Shown: positions 9,755 to 19,106, counted from the stretch's first letter. The stretch is 64,000 bases of DNA from Chitinophaga oryziterrae (GCF_009758125.1 NZ_WRXO01000004.1:310001-374000); one strand, 5' to 3'. Notes: generated from the letters alone by a model not told the origin. A program made the numbers and translations.

Positions 9755-10699
9755 TTATCTCTTTTGTAGTTGTTCTAATACTTTTTTCTGATAATTGGCC
9801 GGATGATTCTTGGAAACATAAGGTGTGGTTTTAAATGCCAGCTCATAATCCTCCATTGGAAAACCTCTCTTTCTCCACTTATGTTTCCATTTCCTGTCTG
9901 TGAGGTCCATCAAAAAAAGATTTAGTGATTTCCAAAACAGGTTCTTCTTACCCAGTGTTATCAGATTAAATTTCACCGCGCCTTCAAAATCAATATCCAG
10001 ATGTTGAATGTTAGAGAGATTACTTTGATTTCTCAGTAAGAAAGTTTTATAAATATTCTTATTATAAACAGGAATGAGCGTGCTTAGTTCTATACGGGTA
10101 AAAAGATTCTTTTCATCCAGTCGCAGGTGATGTTCATCAATGAAGTAATTCATACAGAGATAATGCTGCCTGCCAATTATATAGCTCAATTTCTTTACCA
10201 GGTGCAGGATGGTGCGGCAAATCCATAAAGTGTTATTAGCAGTAATGATGAAGAAATCAAAATCGGTCTTTTCATCAGCATAATTCTTGGACAGGGAACC
10301 TGAGATACCGACAAATTTAACAAAGGGGAACAGTGAAATGAAATGGGCAGTTCTTTTTGCCTTAGGGAATAAATGTGTAGCCTTTACTTCTCCTATAATT
10401 CGTTTTTCAATAATTGCATCATCGTCTGTTGCCAATAAATAATACTCATCGATCTTTTTGATCGTGCCGGTGATATCCATCTTTCTCAGCGCTAATTTAG
10501 CATCCAGCTCTTTAATATTATCCGGCAACAATCTATAGATCTCACTTAGTTTAAGCGGATGCCTGAACAAGCTGAAATATTTCAGCAGGTTGATGATTTC
10601 AGTTTCAACAAGTTCGTTGCTTCCCGGAAGCGGATAAATATTGCTGCCTGCCCGTAGTGCTCCCATAAAAAATATTTTTCCAGTGCTTGTTTCTCTCAT
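9755..10699 (-). CDS. Nucleotidyltransferase-fold protein, function unknown
   Basis: Protein of 314 residues. The centre carries the Pol-beta/NTase signature GS followed by DxD: G134-S135 in GISGSLSKNY, and D146 and D148 in TDFDFF. That suggests a metal-dependent nucleotidyl or phosphoryl transferase, or a degenerate member used for binding. The first 100 residues look like a winged-helix-like region (LLKYFSLFRHPLKLSEIYRL), and the C-terminus is rich in basic and aromatic residues. It overlaps the sigma factor gene by 4 nt (ATGA) and is followed after 2 nt by the radical SAM gene. There is no anti-sigma factor in this position, where one might be expected. Enzymatic role unproven. Confidence 0.6.
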   Translation of the reverse strand: MRETSTGKIFFMGALRAGSNIYPLPGSNELVETEIINLLKYFSLFRHPLKLSEIYRLLPDNIKELDAKLALRKMDITGTIKKIDEYYLLATDDDAIIEKRIIGEVKATHLFPKAKRTAHFISLFPFVKFVGISGSLSKNYADEKTDFDFFIITANNTLWICRTILHLVKKLSYIIGRQHYLCMNYFIDEHHLRLDEKNLFTRIELSTLIPVYNKNIYKTFLLRNQSNLSNIQHLDIDFEGAVKFNLITLGKKNLFWKSLNLFLMDLTDRKWKHKWRKRGFPMEDYELAFKTTPYVSKNHPANYQKKVLEQLQKR

Positions 10700-11283
10700 G
10701 ACGCCATTACCATATGCATTTGTTGTTCAAGCATCTTCCTCAGGTTCCTCCTTGCTTTCAGCAGATTTGATTTGGACGTCCCCAGGGAAATACCTAAAAT
10801 CCTGGAAATCTCTTCGTGCGTAAAGCCGTCAATTGCAAAAAGACAAAATACGCTGCGATAAGCCGGACTGAGTTGCTGGATCAGTTTTACCAGATCATTA
10901 TAGGCCATGCTTTCCATAGGGTCTTCCATGTGAGATGCAGCACTATTCAACGTGTTATCTGCAACTGTCCATGAAATGCGTCTTGCCATCAGTTTTGAAT
11001 GATTAATGCTGGTATTGATCATAATCCGCTTTAACCATGCCATAAAAACGATGGGTAAAGTACTTTCATCGCCATACACTACGAACGACAAAATGCCCTT
11101 AAACACCTTTACAAATCCATCATTCAGTACTTCCCGCGCATCTTCATCAGTTGACGCATACCGGACACAGATCGAATTTGCAAATCCGTAATACTGCTCA
11201 TATAAGGCTTTCTGCCAGGTTGGGATTCCCCGCCGGCAGCCATCCAGAACGGTGGCCAGATTATAACCCTTCAGGGGGACCAT
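10696..11283 (-). CDS. ECF-type RNA polymerase sigma factor
   Basis: Sigma-70 family factor of about 195 residues with only regions 2 and 4. Region 2 spans about residues 20-95 (LYEQYYGFANSICVRY and the AREVLNDGFVKVFKG core-binding helix), and region 4 about residues 130-185, with the helix-turn-helix FTHEEISRILGISLGTSKSN. Two starts are possible: ATG at 11283 (used here) or GTG at 11301, which adds six residues. It is the first gene of the polysaccharide operon and has an ECF-like promoter 24-50 nt upstream of the GTG, which suggests autoregulation and direct control of capsule or exopolysaccharide genes. No anti-sigma gene is adjacent, so activity may be set by transcription or by an unlinked partner. 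Confidence 0.9.
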   Translation of the reverse strand: MVPLKGYNLATVLDGCRRGIPTWQKALYEQYYGFANSICVRYASTDEDAREVLNDGFVKVFKGILSFVVYGDESTLPIVFMAWLKRIMINTSINHSKLMARRISWTVADNTLNSAASHMEDPMESMAYNDLVKLIQQLSPAYRSVFCLFAIDGFTHEEISRILGISLGTSKSNLLKARRNLRKMLEQQMHMVMAS

Positions 11284-11324
11284 TTTTTTTGTGCTTTCCA
11301 CGATTACTGCTCTTATATAACTAG

Positions 11325-11354
11325 TAATACGAGGGTTTATTCAAAAAGGTTGCC
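11325..11354 (-). promoter_or_regulatory. Candidate ECF sigma promoter of the polysaccharide operon
   Basis: On the minus strand the sequence reads GGCAACC (11354-11348), a 16-nt spacer, then CGTATTA (11331-11325). An AAC-containing -35 and a CGT-containing -10 with 16-17 nt between them is the common layout of ECF promoters. The expected transcription start lies about 15 nt before the GTG and about 33 nt before the ATG of the sigma gene. This supports a self-activating loop, by inference. Confidence 0.5.
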
Positions 11355-11486
11355 TGGGGGTAAAAATATATTTTAAGGGATTTTCCTGCCATTTTGTAGT
11401 GCGGGGAACGGGATATCTGTCCTAAGGTAAAAAGGAGGATTATGGTCTGGTTTTGGGTTGGAATATGCGTTCCCTAAAGGGTAAAG

Positions 11487-14400
11487 TTAAGCCAGGTCAT
11501 TGGAATAGAGGGCTTTATCCATATTGGCGCGGATCTGAGACAGCAATGGATTATATGCTTCATTGGAAACAGGCCCTGCAATTTTTTGAGCTAAATCAAG
11601 GAAATTGGTTTTAACTAATTGATTGTTACCCTGTGTTCCCTGTGTATTACTTACCGCTATCAATCTTCCCATAATAAATTTATCCGCACCCAGTTGTTCG
11701 TGTTTGGTGAGGCTTTCTACAATAATGAAGTTATCAGGCATATCACCTAAGCTTCTTACTTCATCTATGCTGCTATTGGTAATGTCAATAATGGGGATGA
11801 TAGCTGGTTTATTTACTCTGCCGTCAAGGCCCTGCCAGGTGGATTTGGTTTCCTTCTGTATATCAGCTTTGGATTTGGGAGTGGTCCTTCCGGATGTAAT
11901 AACGGGCGACAGATCGGAATGTACGATTGTACCATTTACGTCATCGTTTTCAAGGTTGGAACGTTTGTCTCCTTTATACACCCCTATCTCGAAGTATGGA
12001 TTTCTGTTAATATAAGTGCTTTTGGGCACCTTGCTGGTCGTTTCATCTGCATTCTTCTGGAATCTGTTTGCTAATATGCCTGCCGTTATAAGCGCCTGTT
12101 CTCCGCTATCCATATAGAAGATGCGATAATCTGCCGCCGCCAGTTTGGATACTACTTTCGACTCGTAAGCATCACCGGTATTCTTAAAATTACCCGCCTT
12201 TTTATGGTTTGCGTTGGGATTTGCAGCCGGCTCCAGGGTAGCAGCGGTATATAGCATGGTATATTCCTGCAGTTTATCGGTCATGTCTGCTGTAACCAGA
12301 TAATGTTTATTCTTTTGTTTCTTTTTTTCCGACTCGATGACTACGGATGAGGGGTCGTATATGGTGGCTGCTTTTTCCAATAATATGCCCGACTGTTGTA
12401 ATTTGATCAGCAGTCTTGTTCTTAGCCAGTCGTACACCCTCTTTTTTTCATCAGGGGCGCCACCAGCTATCTTTTTATTTAAAGCAATACTTGTATGGCG
12501 CATCGCTGTTTTTAACGCCTCTACATATAAAATGGGTTGGCCCGGATCTGAGGTTAAACTGGTAAGGGCGCCTATATTCCCGAGCGCTCCACCTCCCTTG
12601 CTGCGTAATTTTTCTACCAGCACTTTAAGGCCGGGTAATATAGTCTCTACAGGTGCATATCCTGGCCATAACCGTACAGAGTCTCCTGTGTCTGTGATGG
12701 TCGGGCGCTGGAAACCAAAACTTCCTCTTACCGTGATCTTAACATCCTGGCCTGGCGCAGCGTTAAAATCTGTAGCCATCAGTCCTACCAGTTTTTCCGT
12801 AGATGTATAAGTAGCAATATTGTTATAGCAGAATTTATTACCTGTTTTAGGTACATTTAAAATTAAACTGGGATGATTTTCTGAACCTATTGCATTCAGC
12901 ACTTTTGCTCCTCCTGTTATAGTATTGATGGCATTACTTAAATCGTTGGTCATTTTGCTTCTATCCTTCAACAGACCATCGTGGAAGTTATCATATTTGG
13001 GATCTGTGCCGATCTTACCTGCCAATGCCGTTTTCTGCTTGTCTACCAGACTATCTAAGGCTACTCCTTTGTCATCAAGCGTGCGGCTTTTTTCAGGAGC
13101 TATCGGATGGACGGGAGCATTGAATAGTGTTTCTTTTGACTTTTTAGGATCGAGTGAAACAGCTATAATATCCTGCTGGTCCTGTAGTATTTTAAGGTTA
13201 TGAGAAGGTAGTCCGGCAGAAGCAACGGACCCTCCTCCGGTACTGTAAGCGGTTGTTCCAATGGCAGTAGAAGTGATGGGTTTACCACCTGATATGGCCC
13301 CCTTACTCTGAAGATCTAACAAAGAGGAACTGACGGGTTGAAGTAAAGTATCTACATTTATTCCCTGAGCGCCTACCAGCCCTTTATATTGCTCGTTCAG
13401 CTCATGGTCTTTATCACTTCTTGCATACTTGCCAGCGCCGCCTGTCCTGTCATACCCCTGTCCTGAAATGGCATCAAATGAAGCGATATGTCTGTTAAAG
13501 AAAACCAGCATAGAGAGAAAATCTCCCTTAATATTATCAAAGCTGATATCTCCCAGGTCTTTTAAAGGAGTATCTCCGAGCAGAGCCTGCAATAACTGGG
13601 TATACTTTTTCTTTGCTTTTTTGGGAGAAGACAACTTGTTTGTATCGTGGTTCTCATACCATTCGCTATTGGCAAAATGGTTGAGTCTTGCAGTGGCCCT
13701 TACTTCATCCGGTTTTGTTTTTAAGGTAGGGTCTTTCAGTGCTGCTTCTGCCCAGCGTTCCGGCGTAACATTACCAGGATTGGTATCAAAAGCCGACGCT
13801 AATGCAATCAGTTCTTCTTTACTCCAACCTGTAACCTTTAATAATTTGCCCCAATCTGCTGCATTACTCTTCCCTTTTTTACCGGCAAAAGTCAGTGCAA
13901 TCTCTAAGGTGTCAGCTAATAAAGTGACTGGAATAACACCATCCTTTAATAAGTCAGTTACACCGGCAATATTATCATTCGTTTTGGCGGCATTCCACAC
14001 AGGTTTAACAGCGTTTAAACCTCCATGTTTACCCGCTTCGGTGACAAAATCCGTTAAAGCCTTAACAGCAGTGAATTCGATCTGACCAAGGAAAAGAATG
14101 ACTTCCGCAATGGCAGGAGCACCACCTTTTACGGTTTTGGAAACAGTATAGAAACTGTTTATTTCACTGATTGTTCCTTTAGGACCTACCTGTTCAATTA
14201 ACCCGAGTGCCTGTGGCAGGTTATCTAACCCGATGGCCTGGAGGAGTGTTACAACATCTGCAATATTATCAGACCGGTGATGTTTATTTATTTGTGTAAA
14301 TATGCTGGCCGGTTTAATAACATCTTCTCCAAACAATGCCGTGATAGCTTCTTTTCGCTCTGTTGAACCGGCCATTAGTATCAATGCGACATCCTTTTTC

Positions 14401-15245
14401 AATGCCTGGTCCCCCGGGGTATCAATTGTCTTTTTGACTTCCTTTCCATGCGATGTAGACAACGCAACCAGACTTCTGTTCTTTTTATAAGATGCACCTA
14501 GCTGCTCATCAGGGACAGCTATTAGTTTCGTATCTCTAATAGTTTCTTTATCATCTTTGGCATAGGTAACATTTGTATCCGTACCAGCCTTTTTATTGAA
14601 ATTGATGATCGAGGCCGTCACAGCTTCTTTTTTAAGAAATGCTTCCTTGTGGTCAGATGCCATTTTTTTCAGCGATTCATTTAATGCTGTAGCATCTCTT
14701 CCGGCATTTAATTCTGATGCAATCTGTTCGTATAGATTATTGTAATTTGATTCGTATTCAACTGATAAGTCTCCGTAAAAAGTTACACATTCCTTAAGGA
14801 GGACCAGCAACGGTGCATTGAAAGCTGCGATTACTTCCCTTACATATGCAAGCATGGGTTCTGTATGCCTTTTAAAAATCCCTTTACCACCTTCCCAGCT
14901 GCCATGATAAGTCTCTTTTAAAGTAACTTTAAGCTCTTTGTAACTGTCGATAGCAGTCGTATAATCACCGGTTGTAATTAGTCCCAGGATCAGGTCCTTT
15001 TTAATCAATGCATTTGCTACTTCTTCATCCGGATTCCCATATAGCTGGATAACCTGTTGCTTTTGTACAACCGGCCAGGCTGTTAATTGGACCGGCGTTT
15101 TAGATCCCTCATCGGGCAGAGGGGCCTCCTGCACTTTTTGAACGGGTATTACTGCTGGCCTGGAAATGCCTGAAGAATTCTGATTGTGTGCTGCAGCACG
15201 ACTGGTATCATGAACAGGTTGGGATTTACTGCGATCGTGCGGCAT
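11487..15245 (-). CDS. Large 1252-aa protein with Pro/Gln-rich N-terminus and PLP-enzyme-like C-terminal region
   Basis: No family is recognised with certainty. Residues 1-70 are low-complexity, with repeated PVQ/VVQ segments (PVQKVQEAP, TPVQLTAWPVVQKQQVIQ) like the linkers in eCIS-associated (DUF4157-type) proteins; there is no signal peptide or membrane segment. Residues 70-1000 are mostly helical and soluble. The last 215 residues carry three spaced motifs resembling fold-type I PLP enzymes of the Cys/Met group: DSGEQA (1046-1051), an aspartate in IIDITNSS (D1154), and VESLTKHEQLGADKF with candidate Schiff-base K1181. The D-to-K spacing of 27 and SG-to-D spacing of about 107 match that group. 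It could be an injected or polymorphic effector. The function is inference; the gene itself is certain. Confidence 0.6.
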   Translation of the reverse strand: MPHDRSKSQPVHDTSRAAAHNQNSSGISRPAVIPVQKVQEAPLPDEGSKTPVQLTAWPVVQKQQVIQLYGNPDEEVANALIKKDLILGLITTGDYTTAIDSYKELKVTLKETYHGSWEGGKGIFKRHTEPMLAYVREVIAAFNAPLLVLLKECVTFYGDLSVEYESNYNNLYEQIASELNAGRDATALNESLKKMASDHKEAFLKKEAVTASIINFNKKAGTDTNVTYAKDDKETIRDTKLIAVPDEQLGASYKKNRSLVALSTSHGKEVKKTIDTPGDQALKKDVALILMAGSTERKEAITALFGEDVIKPASIFTQINKHHRSDNIADVVTLLQAIGLDNLPQALGLIEQVGPKGTISEINSFYTVSKTVKGGAPAIAEVILFLGQIEFTAVKALTDFVTEAGKHGGLNAVKPVWNAAKTNDNIAGVTDLLKDGVIPVTLLADTLEIALTFAGKKGKSNAADWGKLLKVTGWSKEELIALASAFDTNPGNVTPERWAEAALKDPTLKTKPDEVRATARLNHFANSEWYENHDTNKLSSPKKAKKKYTQLLQALLGDTPLKDLGDISFDNIKGDFLSMLVFFNRHIASFDAISGQGYDRTGGAGKYARSDKDHELNEQYKGLVGAQGINVDTLLQPVSSSLLDLQSKGAISGGKPITSTAIGTTAYSTGGGSVASAGLPSHNLKILQDQQDIIAVSLDPKKSKETLFNAPVHPIAPEKSRTLDDKGVALDSLVDKQKTALAGKIGTDPKYDNFHDGLLKDRSKMTNDLSNAINTITGGAKVLNAIGSENHPSLILNVPKTGNKFCYNNIATYTSTEKLVGLMATDFNAAPGQDVKITVRGSFGFQRPTITDTGDSVRLWPGYAPVETILPGLKVLVEKLRSKGGGALGNIGALTSLTSDPGQPILYVEALKTAMRHTSIALNKKIAGGAPDEKKRVYDWLRTRLLIKLQQSGILLEKAATIYDPSSVVIESEKKKQKNKHYLVTADMTDKLQEYTMLYTAATLEPAANPNANHKKAGNFKNTGDAYESKVVSKLAAADYRIFYMDSGEQALITAGILANRFQKNADETTSKVPKSTYINRNPYFEIGVYKGDKRSNLENDDVNGTIVHSDLSPVITSGRTTPKSKADIQKETKSTWQGLDGRVNKPAIIPIIDITNSSIDEVRSLGDMPDNFIIVESLTKHEQLGADKFIMGRLIAVSNTQGTQGNNQLVKTNFLDLAQKIAGPVSNEAYNPLLSQIRANMDKALYSNDLA

Positions 15246-15270
15246 GTTATTCAGGGAATTGAAAGCACAT

Positions 15271-15306
15271 AAAAAAGGGATGCTTCTAATGGAGCATCCC
15301 TTTTTT
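15271..15306 (-). terminator. Intrinsic terminator after the yfhO-like gene
   Basis: Perfect 8-bp stem GGGATGCT/AGCATCCC (15277-15284 with 15293-15300), extended by A/T pairs and flanked by A6 and T6, so it can work on either strand. It follows the YfhO stop by about 10 nt and ends only about 25 nt before the ATG of the 1252-aa gene. Confidence 0.85.
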
Positions 15307-15314
15307 ATAGTTAG

Positions 15315-17777
15315 TTATTTCTTCTTTTTCTTCAGATAAGTCATCACCGCCGCCACTATCAGCAATAATACGACTATCAGCGTACTGGCAAAAGATATCT
15401 TCTCACCCAGGAAATAAGACTTAGGTTCAAATTTGAATGTTATGGCATGTGTACCTGCCGGGATGGATAAACCACGCAGCACATAGTTTACTCTCGCATA
15501 CGGTACTTCTTTATCATCAATAAATGCTTTCCAGCCTTCTTTGTAATATACTTCTGAGAATACTGCAAACTGAGGTGTTTTAGATGAAGAGGTGTAAGAG
15601 ATCACATCTACATCATTCTTCAGTAGTTTAATAGTGGCTGCACTATCAAATACCGGATCTGCCGTTACCGCAGATTTATAACGCTGATCGATGACCACAG
15701 AATCGCGGGTATTCAGGTTATCCAGCGCTTTCATTTCGGCATCTGCATTTGGTACCCAGAGGATGCCTTTGATGAACCAGGCATTACCCAGTGCGTCAGG
15801 ATTGGTCTGTACGACCGGTTGTCCCTGCTGCCCCGGAACGATCACGTATTTGGTATTCAGCATGTTCAAGACATGCAGGTTGTTATGACTTAACTGGTTT
15901 TCGATCAGGTCCTGGTAGAGGGTGAGTTTAGCCGCATGATAGCCACCTACGGAATTATGGAAGTAGGAAGTCATGGCATCGCTGAACGGATCTGAATGAG
16001 TGAGGTTAAGCACCCTGAAATAGGGGTCTTTATCCTGCATGATCTGTTGATCTACAGGAGTAGCTGCAAACTCATTGTTGTATTTGACCTGTTCGGAGTA
16101 GTTGTCGCTGTTCAGGTAGCGTGCATCTACCTGTAACAGATCTACCAGCATCAGTACTATCAATGCACCAGCCATCCATTGCATCTTCAGTTTACCTTTC
16201 AGGTAATAGAAAATGAGGAAGTAGGCAATAGCAGCCAGGACAATCGCGCGGAACAGGTCGTAGCGGAAAATAGAGGCCCTGTCGGCATGCAGTGCATGCA
16301 TCAGGGAATCTGCTACGGTAGTATTACCACCAGCCATCTGGGCAAACTGAGCCTGCATAGCCGCATCGTTGGCGTTGCCGAAGGAGAGCGTAGCAGAAGC
16401 CAGCAGCAACAGCGCCAGGATACCTCCGGTGATCATTCCCGCCAGTTTCAGTGGTTTGAACAGGGATTGTTTGTTGTTATCCTCTATTAAAGCCTGCAGC
16501 GCCAGTACCGCCAGGATGGCGAACGTAAGCTGCGGAATGATGAGGATCATGGACGGCGCCCTGAACTTATTATAGAAAGGGAGGTAGTCGAACAATGCAT
16601 AGTTAAATACAGAGAGGTTGCTACCCCAGGACATCAGGATGGCCAGGATACTGATAGCCAGCAGCCACCATTTATGCCATGATCTGATGGTAAGGAAGCC
16701 GAGGATGGCCAGCAGGCAGGTGATGATACCCAGGTAAACCGGGCCGGAAGTACCGGGCTGATCTCCCCAGTATAAAGGCCATGCTTTGATCATGGATTCA
16801 GCCTGTGCAGCTGGCACCTGTAAGCCGGTAAGTGTTTTGTATGTTTCAGAACCTTCGTCCAGGGACGCCTGTGAGCTGCCGCCATAGAGGTTAGGTACCA
16901 TGAAGGTGAATGTTTCAAAGATGCCGTAGCTCCAGCGGAATGCATATTCTTTATCCAGACCGCTGCCCTTGGTGGTTTCTACGTTTTTAGTAAGTTCAGA
17001 CTTGCCACCCCTGATGGTTTCTTTGGAATACTCGTAGGTAGTCCAGAGGTTCATGGTGTTGACACCTACACTTATTACCAGCGCCACACCAACCAATAAA
17101 GCCGTTAATATAAGGTGTTTAAAGTCTTTCGCTTTGATGGTCACCACAGCGAACACGATACCCAGCACTCCTAATAACAGGAAGAAGTAGTAGGTCACCT
17201 GTAAGTGGTTCATGGTGATGAGCAGGGACATGAACAGGGTCGTGACCGCCAGTCCGGGCAGGTATTTCTTCTGTGTTAGTAGCAGAATCCCGGCCAGTAC
17301 CGCCGGTATATAGGCGATGGCCATCATTTTGGTATCATGGCCTGCACCTATGATTACGGGATCGTAGGTGGAGAAAGCGTAGGCCACGGCCCCCAGTATA
17401 CCTATCCAGGACCTTACACCTAACACACTACACAGGAAGTAAAAGCCCAGTGCGGCCAGGAAGAAGAAGTTGATAGGTTTGGGCAGCCATAGAGAAAACA
17501 GGCTGTTAAAGAAAGAAATACCGAAAGGTTCGTTTGATTCCAGTGCGATCTGGTAAGCTGGCATCCCGCCAAACATCCTGTTGGTCCAGAGAGGGGTAGT
17601 GCCATGCGTAGCTTTATAGTCAAGCGATTGCTTGGCCATTGCCTGCCATTGGATATTATCGTTCTGGCTCAGGACCTTACCATCCAGTACAGGCTTGCAA
17701 TAGAGAATAGCCAGCAACAGCAGGATACCTATTGCGATGATGTGTGGCAGTATTTTTTTCAACCAGTCTGGTTTCAT
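15315..17777 (-). CDS. YfhO family membrane protein
   Basis: Integral membrane protein of 820 residues belonging to the YfhO family, a GT-C-like group thought to transfer sugars to envelope polymers. The N-terminus has the Bacteroidetes signature KPVLDGKVLSQNDNIQW, followed by TPLWTNRMFGGMPAYQI and about a dozen helices. After a long extracytoplasmic region (about residues 540-780) a final helix (SFASTLIVVLLLIVAAVM) ends in a basic KKKKK tail. Length and topology are normal for the family. It has its own terminator downstream and the GT2 gene 53 nt upstream on the same strand, so the pair may be co-transcribed. The donor and acceptor are not known. Confidence 0.88.
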   Translation of the reverse strand: MKPDWLKKILPHIIAIGILLLLAILYCKPVLDGKVLSQNDNIQWQAMAKQSLDYKATHGTTPLWTNRMFGGMPAYQIALESNEPFGISFFNSLFSLWLPKPINFFFLAALGFYFLCSVLGVRSWIGILGAVAYAFSTYDPVIIGAGHDTKMMAIAYIPAVLAGILLLTQKKYLPGLAVTTLFMSLLITMNHLQVTYYFFLLLGVLGIVFAVVTIKAKDFKHLILTALLVGVALVISVGVNTMNLWTTYEYSKETIRGGKSELTKNVETTKGSGLDKEYAFRWSYGIFETFTFMVPNLYGGSSQASLDEGSETYKTLTGLQVPAAQAESMIKAWPLYWGDQPGTSGPVYLGIITCLLAILGFLTIRSWHKWWLLAISILAILMSWGSNLSVFNYALFDYLPFYNKFRAPSMILIIPQLTFAILAVLALQALIEDNNKQSLFKPLKLAGMITGGILALLLLASATLSFGNANDAAMQAQFAQMAGGNTTVADSLMHALHADRASIFRYDLFRAIVLAAIAYFLIFYYLKGKLKMQWMAGALIVLMLVDLLQVDARYLNSDNYSEQVKYNNEFAATPVDQQIMQDKDPYFRVLNLTHSDPFSDAMTSYFHNSVGGYHAAKLTLYQDLIENQLSHNNLHVLNMLNTKYVIVPGQQGQPVVQTNPDALGNAWFIKGILWVPNADAEMKALDNLNTRDSVVIDQRYKSAVTADPVFDSAATIKLLKNDVDVISYTSSSKTPQFAVFSEVYYKEGWKAFIDDKEVPYARVNYVLRGLSIPAGTHAITFKFEPKSYFLGEKISFASTLIVVLLLIVAAVMTYLKKKKK

Positions 17778-17830
17778 ATGCGTGACGCTTAGTGAGTTAA
17801 TAAGTGAATAAAGATAATAATATATTATTA

Positions 17831-18760
17831 TCAGTTCGAAGGAAGGTGTACCGGTTCCCAGAATCCTTTCAGCACATCGATACGGAATTGTATCACCGGC
17901 CAGGATTTAGCAGGTTTTCCCTGTAAGAGGTACCATGCGCCTATAAGAACAGAAGCTCCCAGTTTAAAGAGGTATTCCACTCCCTTTTTGCTGACGGCCC
18001 CCCGGCCGGCAGTCTGCATCCGCACCTTTTCACCCCGGCCGATGCCGGAAGCCACGCGGTACATGTATTCGGATGTTAATTTCTTTACTTCCACCACGTG
18101 GTGTACGATCACTTCGGGGTCGTACCAGATGATGCCCCCCCTGGAGATCAGCTTGTAAAAGAACTCTTTCCCTTCTCCGCCGATGCGTAAAGTCCCTTTT
18201 ACCCCGGGCAGACTGGTATTAAACCCGCCCACGGCGAAAAAGTCCTCCCGTTTCACTATCATATTGGATTCCAGCGGATAACGGCCATTATCGAAGGGCT
18301 TTGTTACCGGGCTGTAATCGAAATTACCCACGAGCGAGGACACGTAATGTGACATCCATTTGGGTTCTGAGGGGATATAGCGGGGGATGATACGGCCACC
18401 GAGGCCGGTCGCATCCGGGTGTTCTTCGAAGAAGCGGATGATATTGTTCAGGTAGCCGGGCATGGCCACAGCGTCATCATCCATACAGCAGATGAGTTTC
18501 CCTTTGGACAGATCTGCGCCGGTATTACGGGCATAGGAAGCCCCCTGGCGTTTTTCCAGGTGATAATACAGTTGCATATCAGGATGAGAAGCGATGTAGG
18601 CGTTCACTTTGGCCGCAGTATCATCCTGACTGTTATTATCCACTACTATCACTTCATACAGCTTTTTATCTGTATCCTGTTTGTACAGGCTGTCTATGGC
18701 CTGTATAATATAGGCTTCCCTGTTATATGAACATATGACTACCGATATAGCTATCTGCAT
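17831..18760 (-). CDS. Glycosyltransferase family 2
   Basis: GT-A fold glycosyltransferase of 309 residues. It begins with the family-typical ISVVICSYNREAYIIQAIDSL, has the nucleotide-binding VVDNNSQDDT near residue 41, and a DDD motif (D94-D96 in CCMDDDAVA) for metal and sugar nucleotide. The RIGGEGKEF patch near residue 200 corresponds to the acceptor-side ED region. A hydrophobic stretch around residue 275 (GASVLIGAWYLLQG) suggests membrane association. It probably adds a sugar to an envelope glycan in concert with the YfhO-like protein encoded just downstream. It is transcribed divergently from the small membrane protein gene at 18825 across a 64-bp gap. Confidence 0.88.
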   Translation of the reverse strand: MQIAISVVICSYNREAYIIQAIDSLYKQDTDKKLYEVIVVDNNSQDDTAAKVNAYIASHPDMQLYYHLEKRQGASYARNTGADLSKGKLICCMDDDAVAMPGYLNNIIRFFEEHPDATGLGGRIIPRYIPSEPKWMSHYVSSLVGNFDYSPVTKPFDNGRYPLESNMIVKREDFFAVGGFNTSLPGVKGTLRIGGEGKEFFYKLISRGGIIWYDPEVIVHHVVEVKKLTSEYMYRVASGIGRGEKVRMQTAGRGAVSKKGVEYLFKLGASVLIGAWYLLQGKPAKSWPVIQFRIDVLKGFWEPVHLPSN

Positions 18761-18824
18761 CTGTTTTATTTAAAATATCTGATCAAGGAAAGCAAAATAA
18801 CTGTAATTTATCCGAAATTTCAAT

Positions 18825-19106
18825 ATGGGCAGGTTACGATTCCTTTTAAAGCTGGCATTTATCTGCAACCTGTGTTTTTTACTGGTGCAGTTTTCCAGGT
18901 ATGTTAATATGAGTAAGGGATTTGAGGCGGTGATCAAAAGCATCATTCCCCTGGGCATGATGGTGGCATTCCCGCTGAACGTGGTAACGCTGATATTCGC
19001 TGTAGTGATGCTTATTATGAAGCGGATAGGCTGGAAGGAATTACCGCCTTATGTATTTATAGTAAATATTATTATCTTAGTTTCTCAATTTTTCTTTCTA
19101 TTCTGA
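18825..19106 (+). CDS. Small hydrophobic membrane protein, unknown function
   Basis: A 93-residue protein with three predicted membrane helices: residues 5-22, about 40-62 (MMVAFPLNVVTLIFAVVMLIM) and 74-93. The stop codon and the start of the next gene share bases in TGATG, so it is translationally coupled to the queuosine-precursor transporter. No family is recognised. Its real status is supported by the plus-strand start just after a divergent promoter region, by full use of the open frame and by the coupling. It could be a small accessory subunit of the transporter or simply co-transcribed. Confidence 0.65.
   Translation: MGRLRFLLKLAFICNLCFLLVQFSRYVNMSKGFEAVIKSIIPLGMMVAFPLNVVTLIFAVVMLIMKRIGWKELPPYVFIVNIIILVSQFFFLF

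Noticed and set aside
13429..14085. Plus-strand 218-codon frame within the 1252-aa gene
   Set aside because: Lies inside a continuous minus-strand gene and shows no family features; treated as a shadow.
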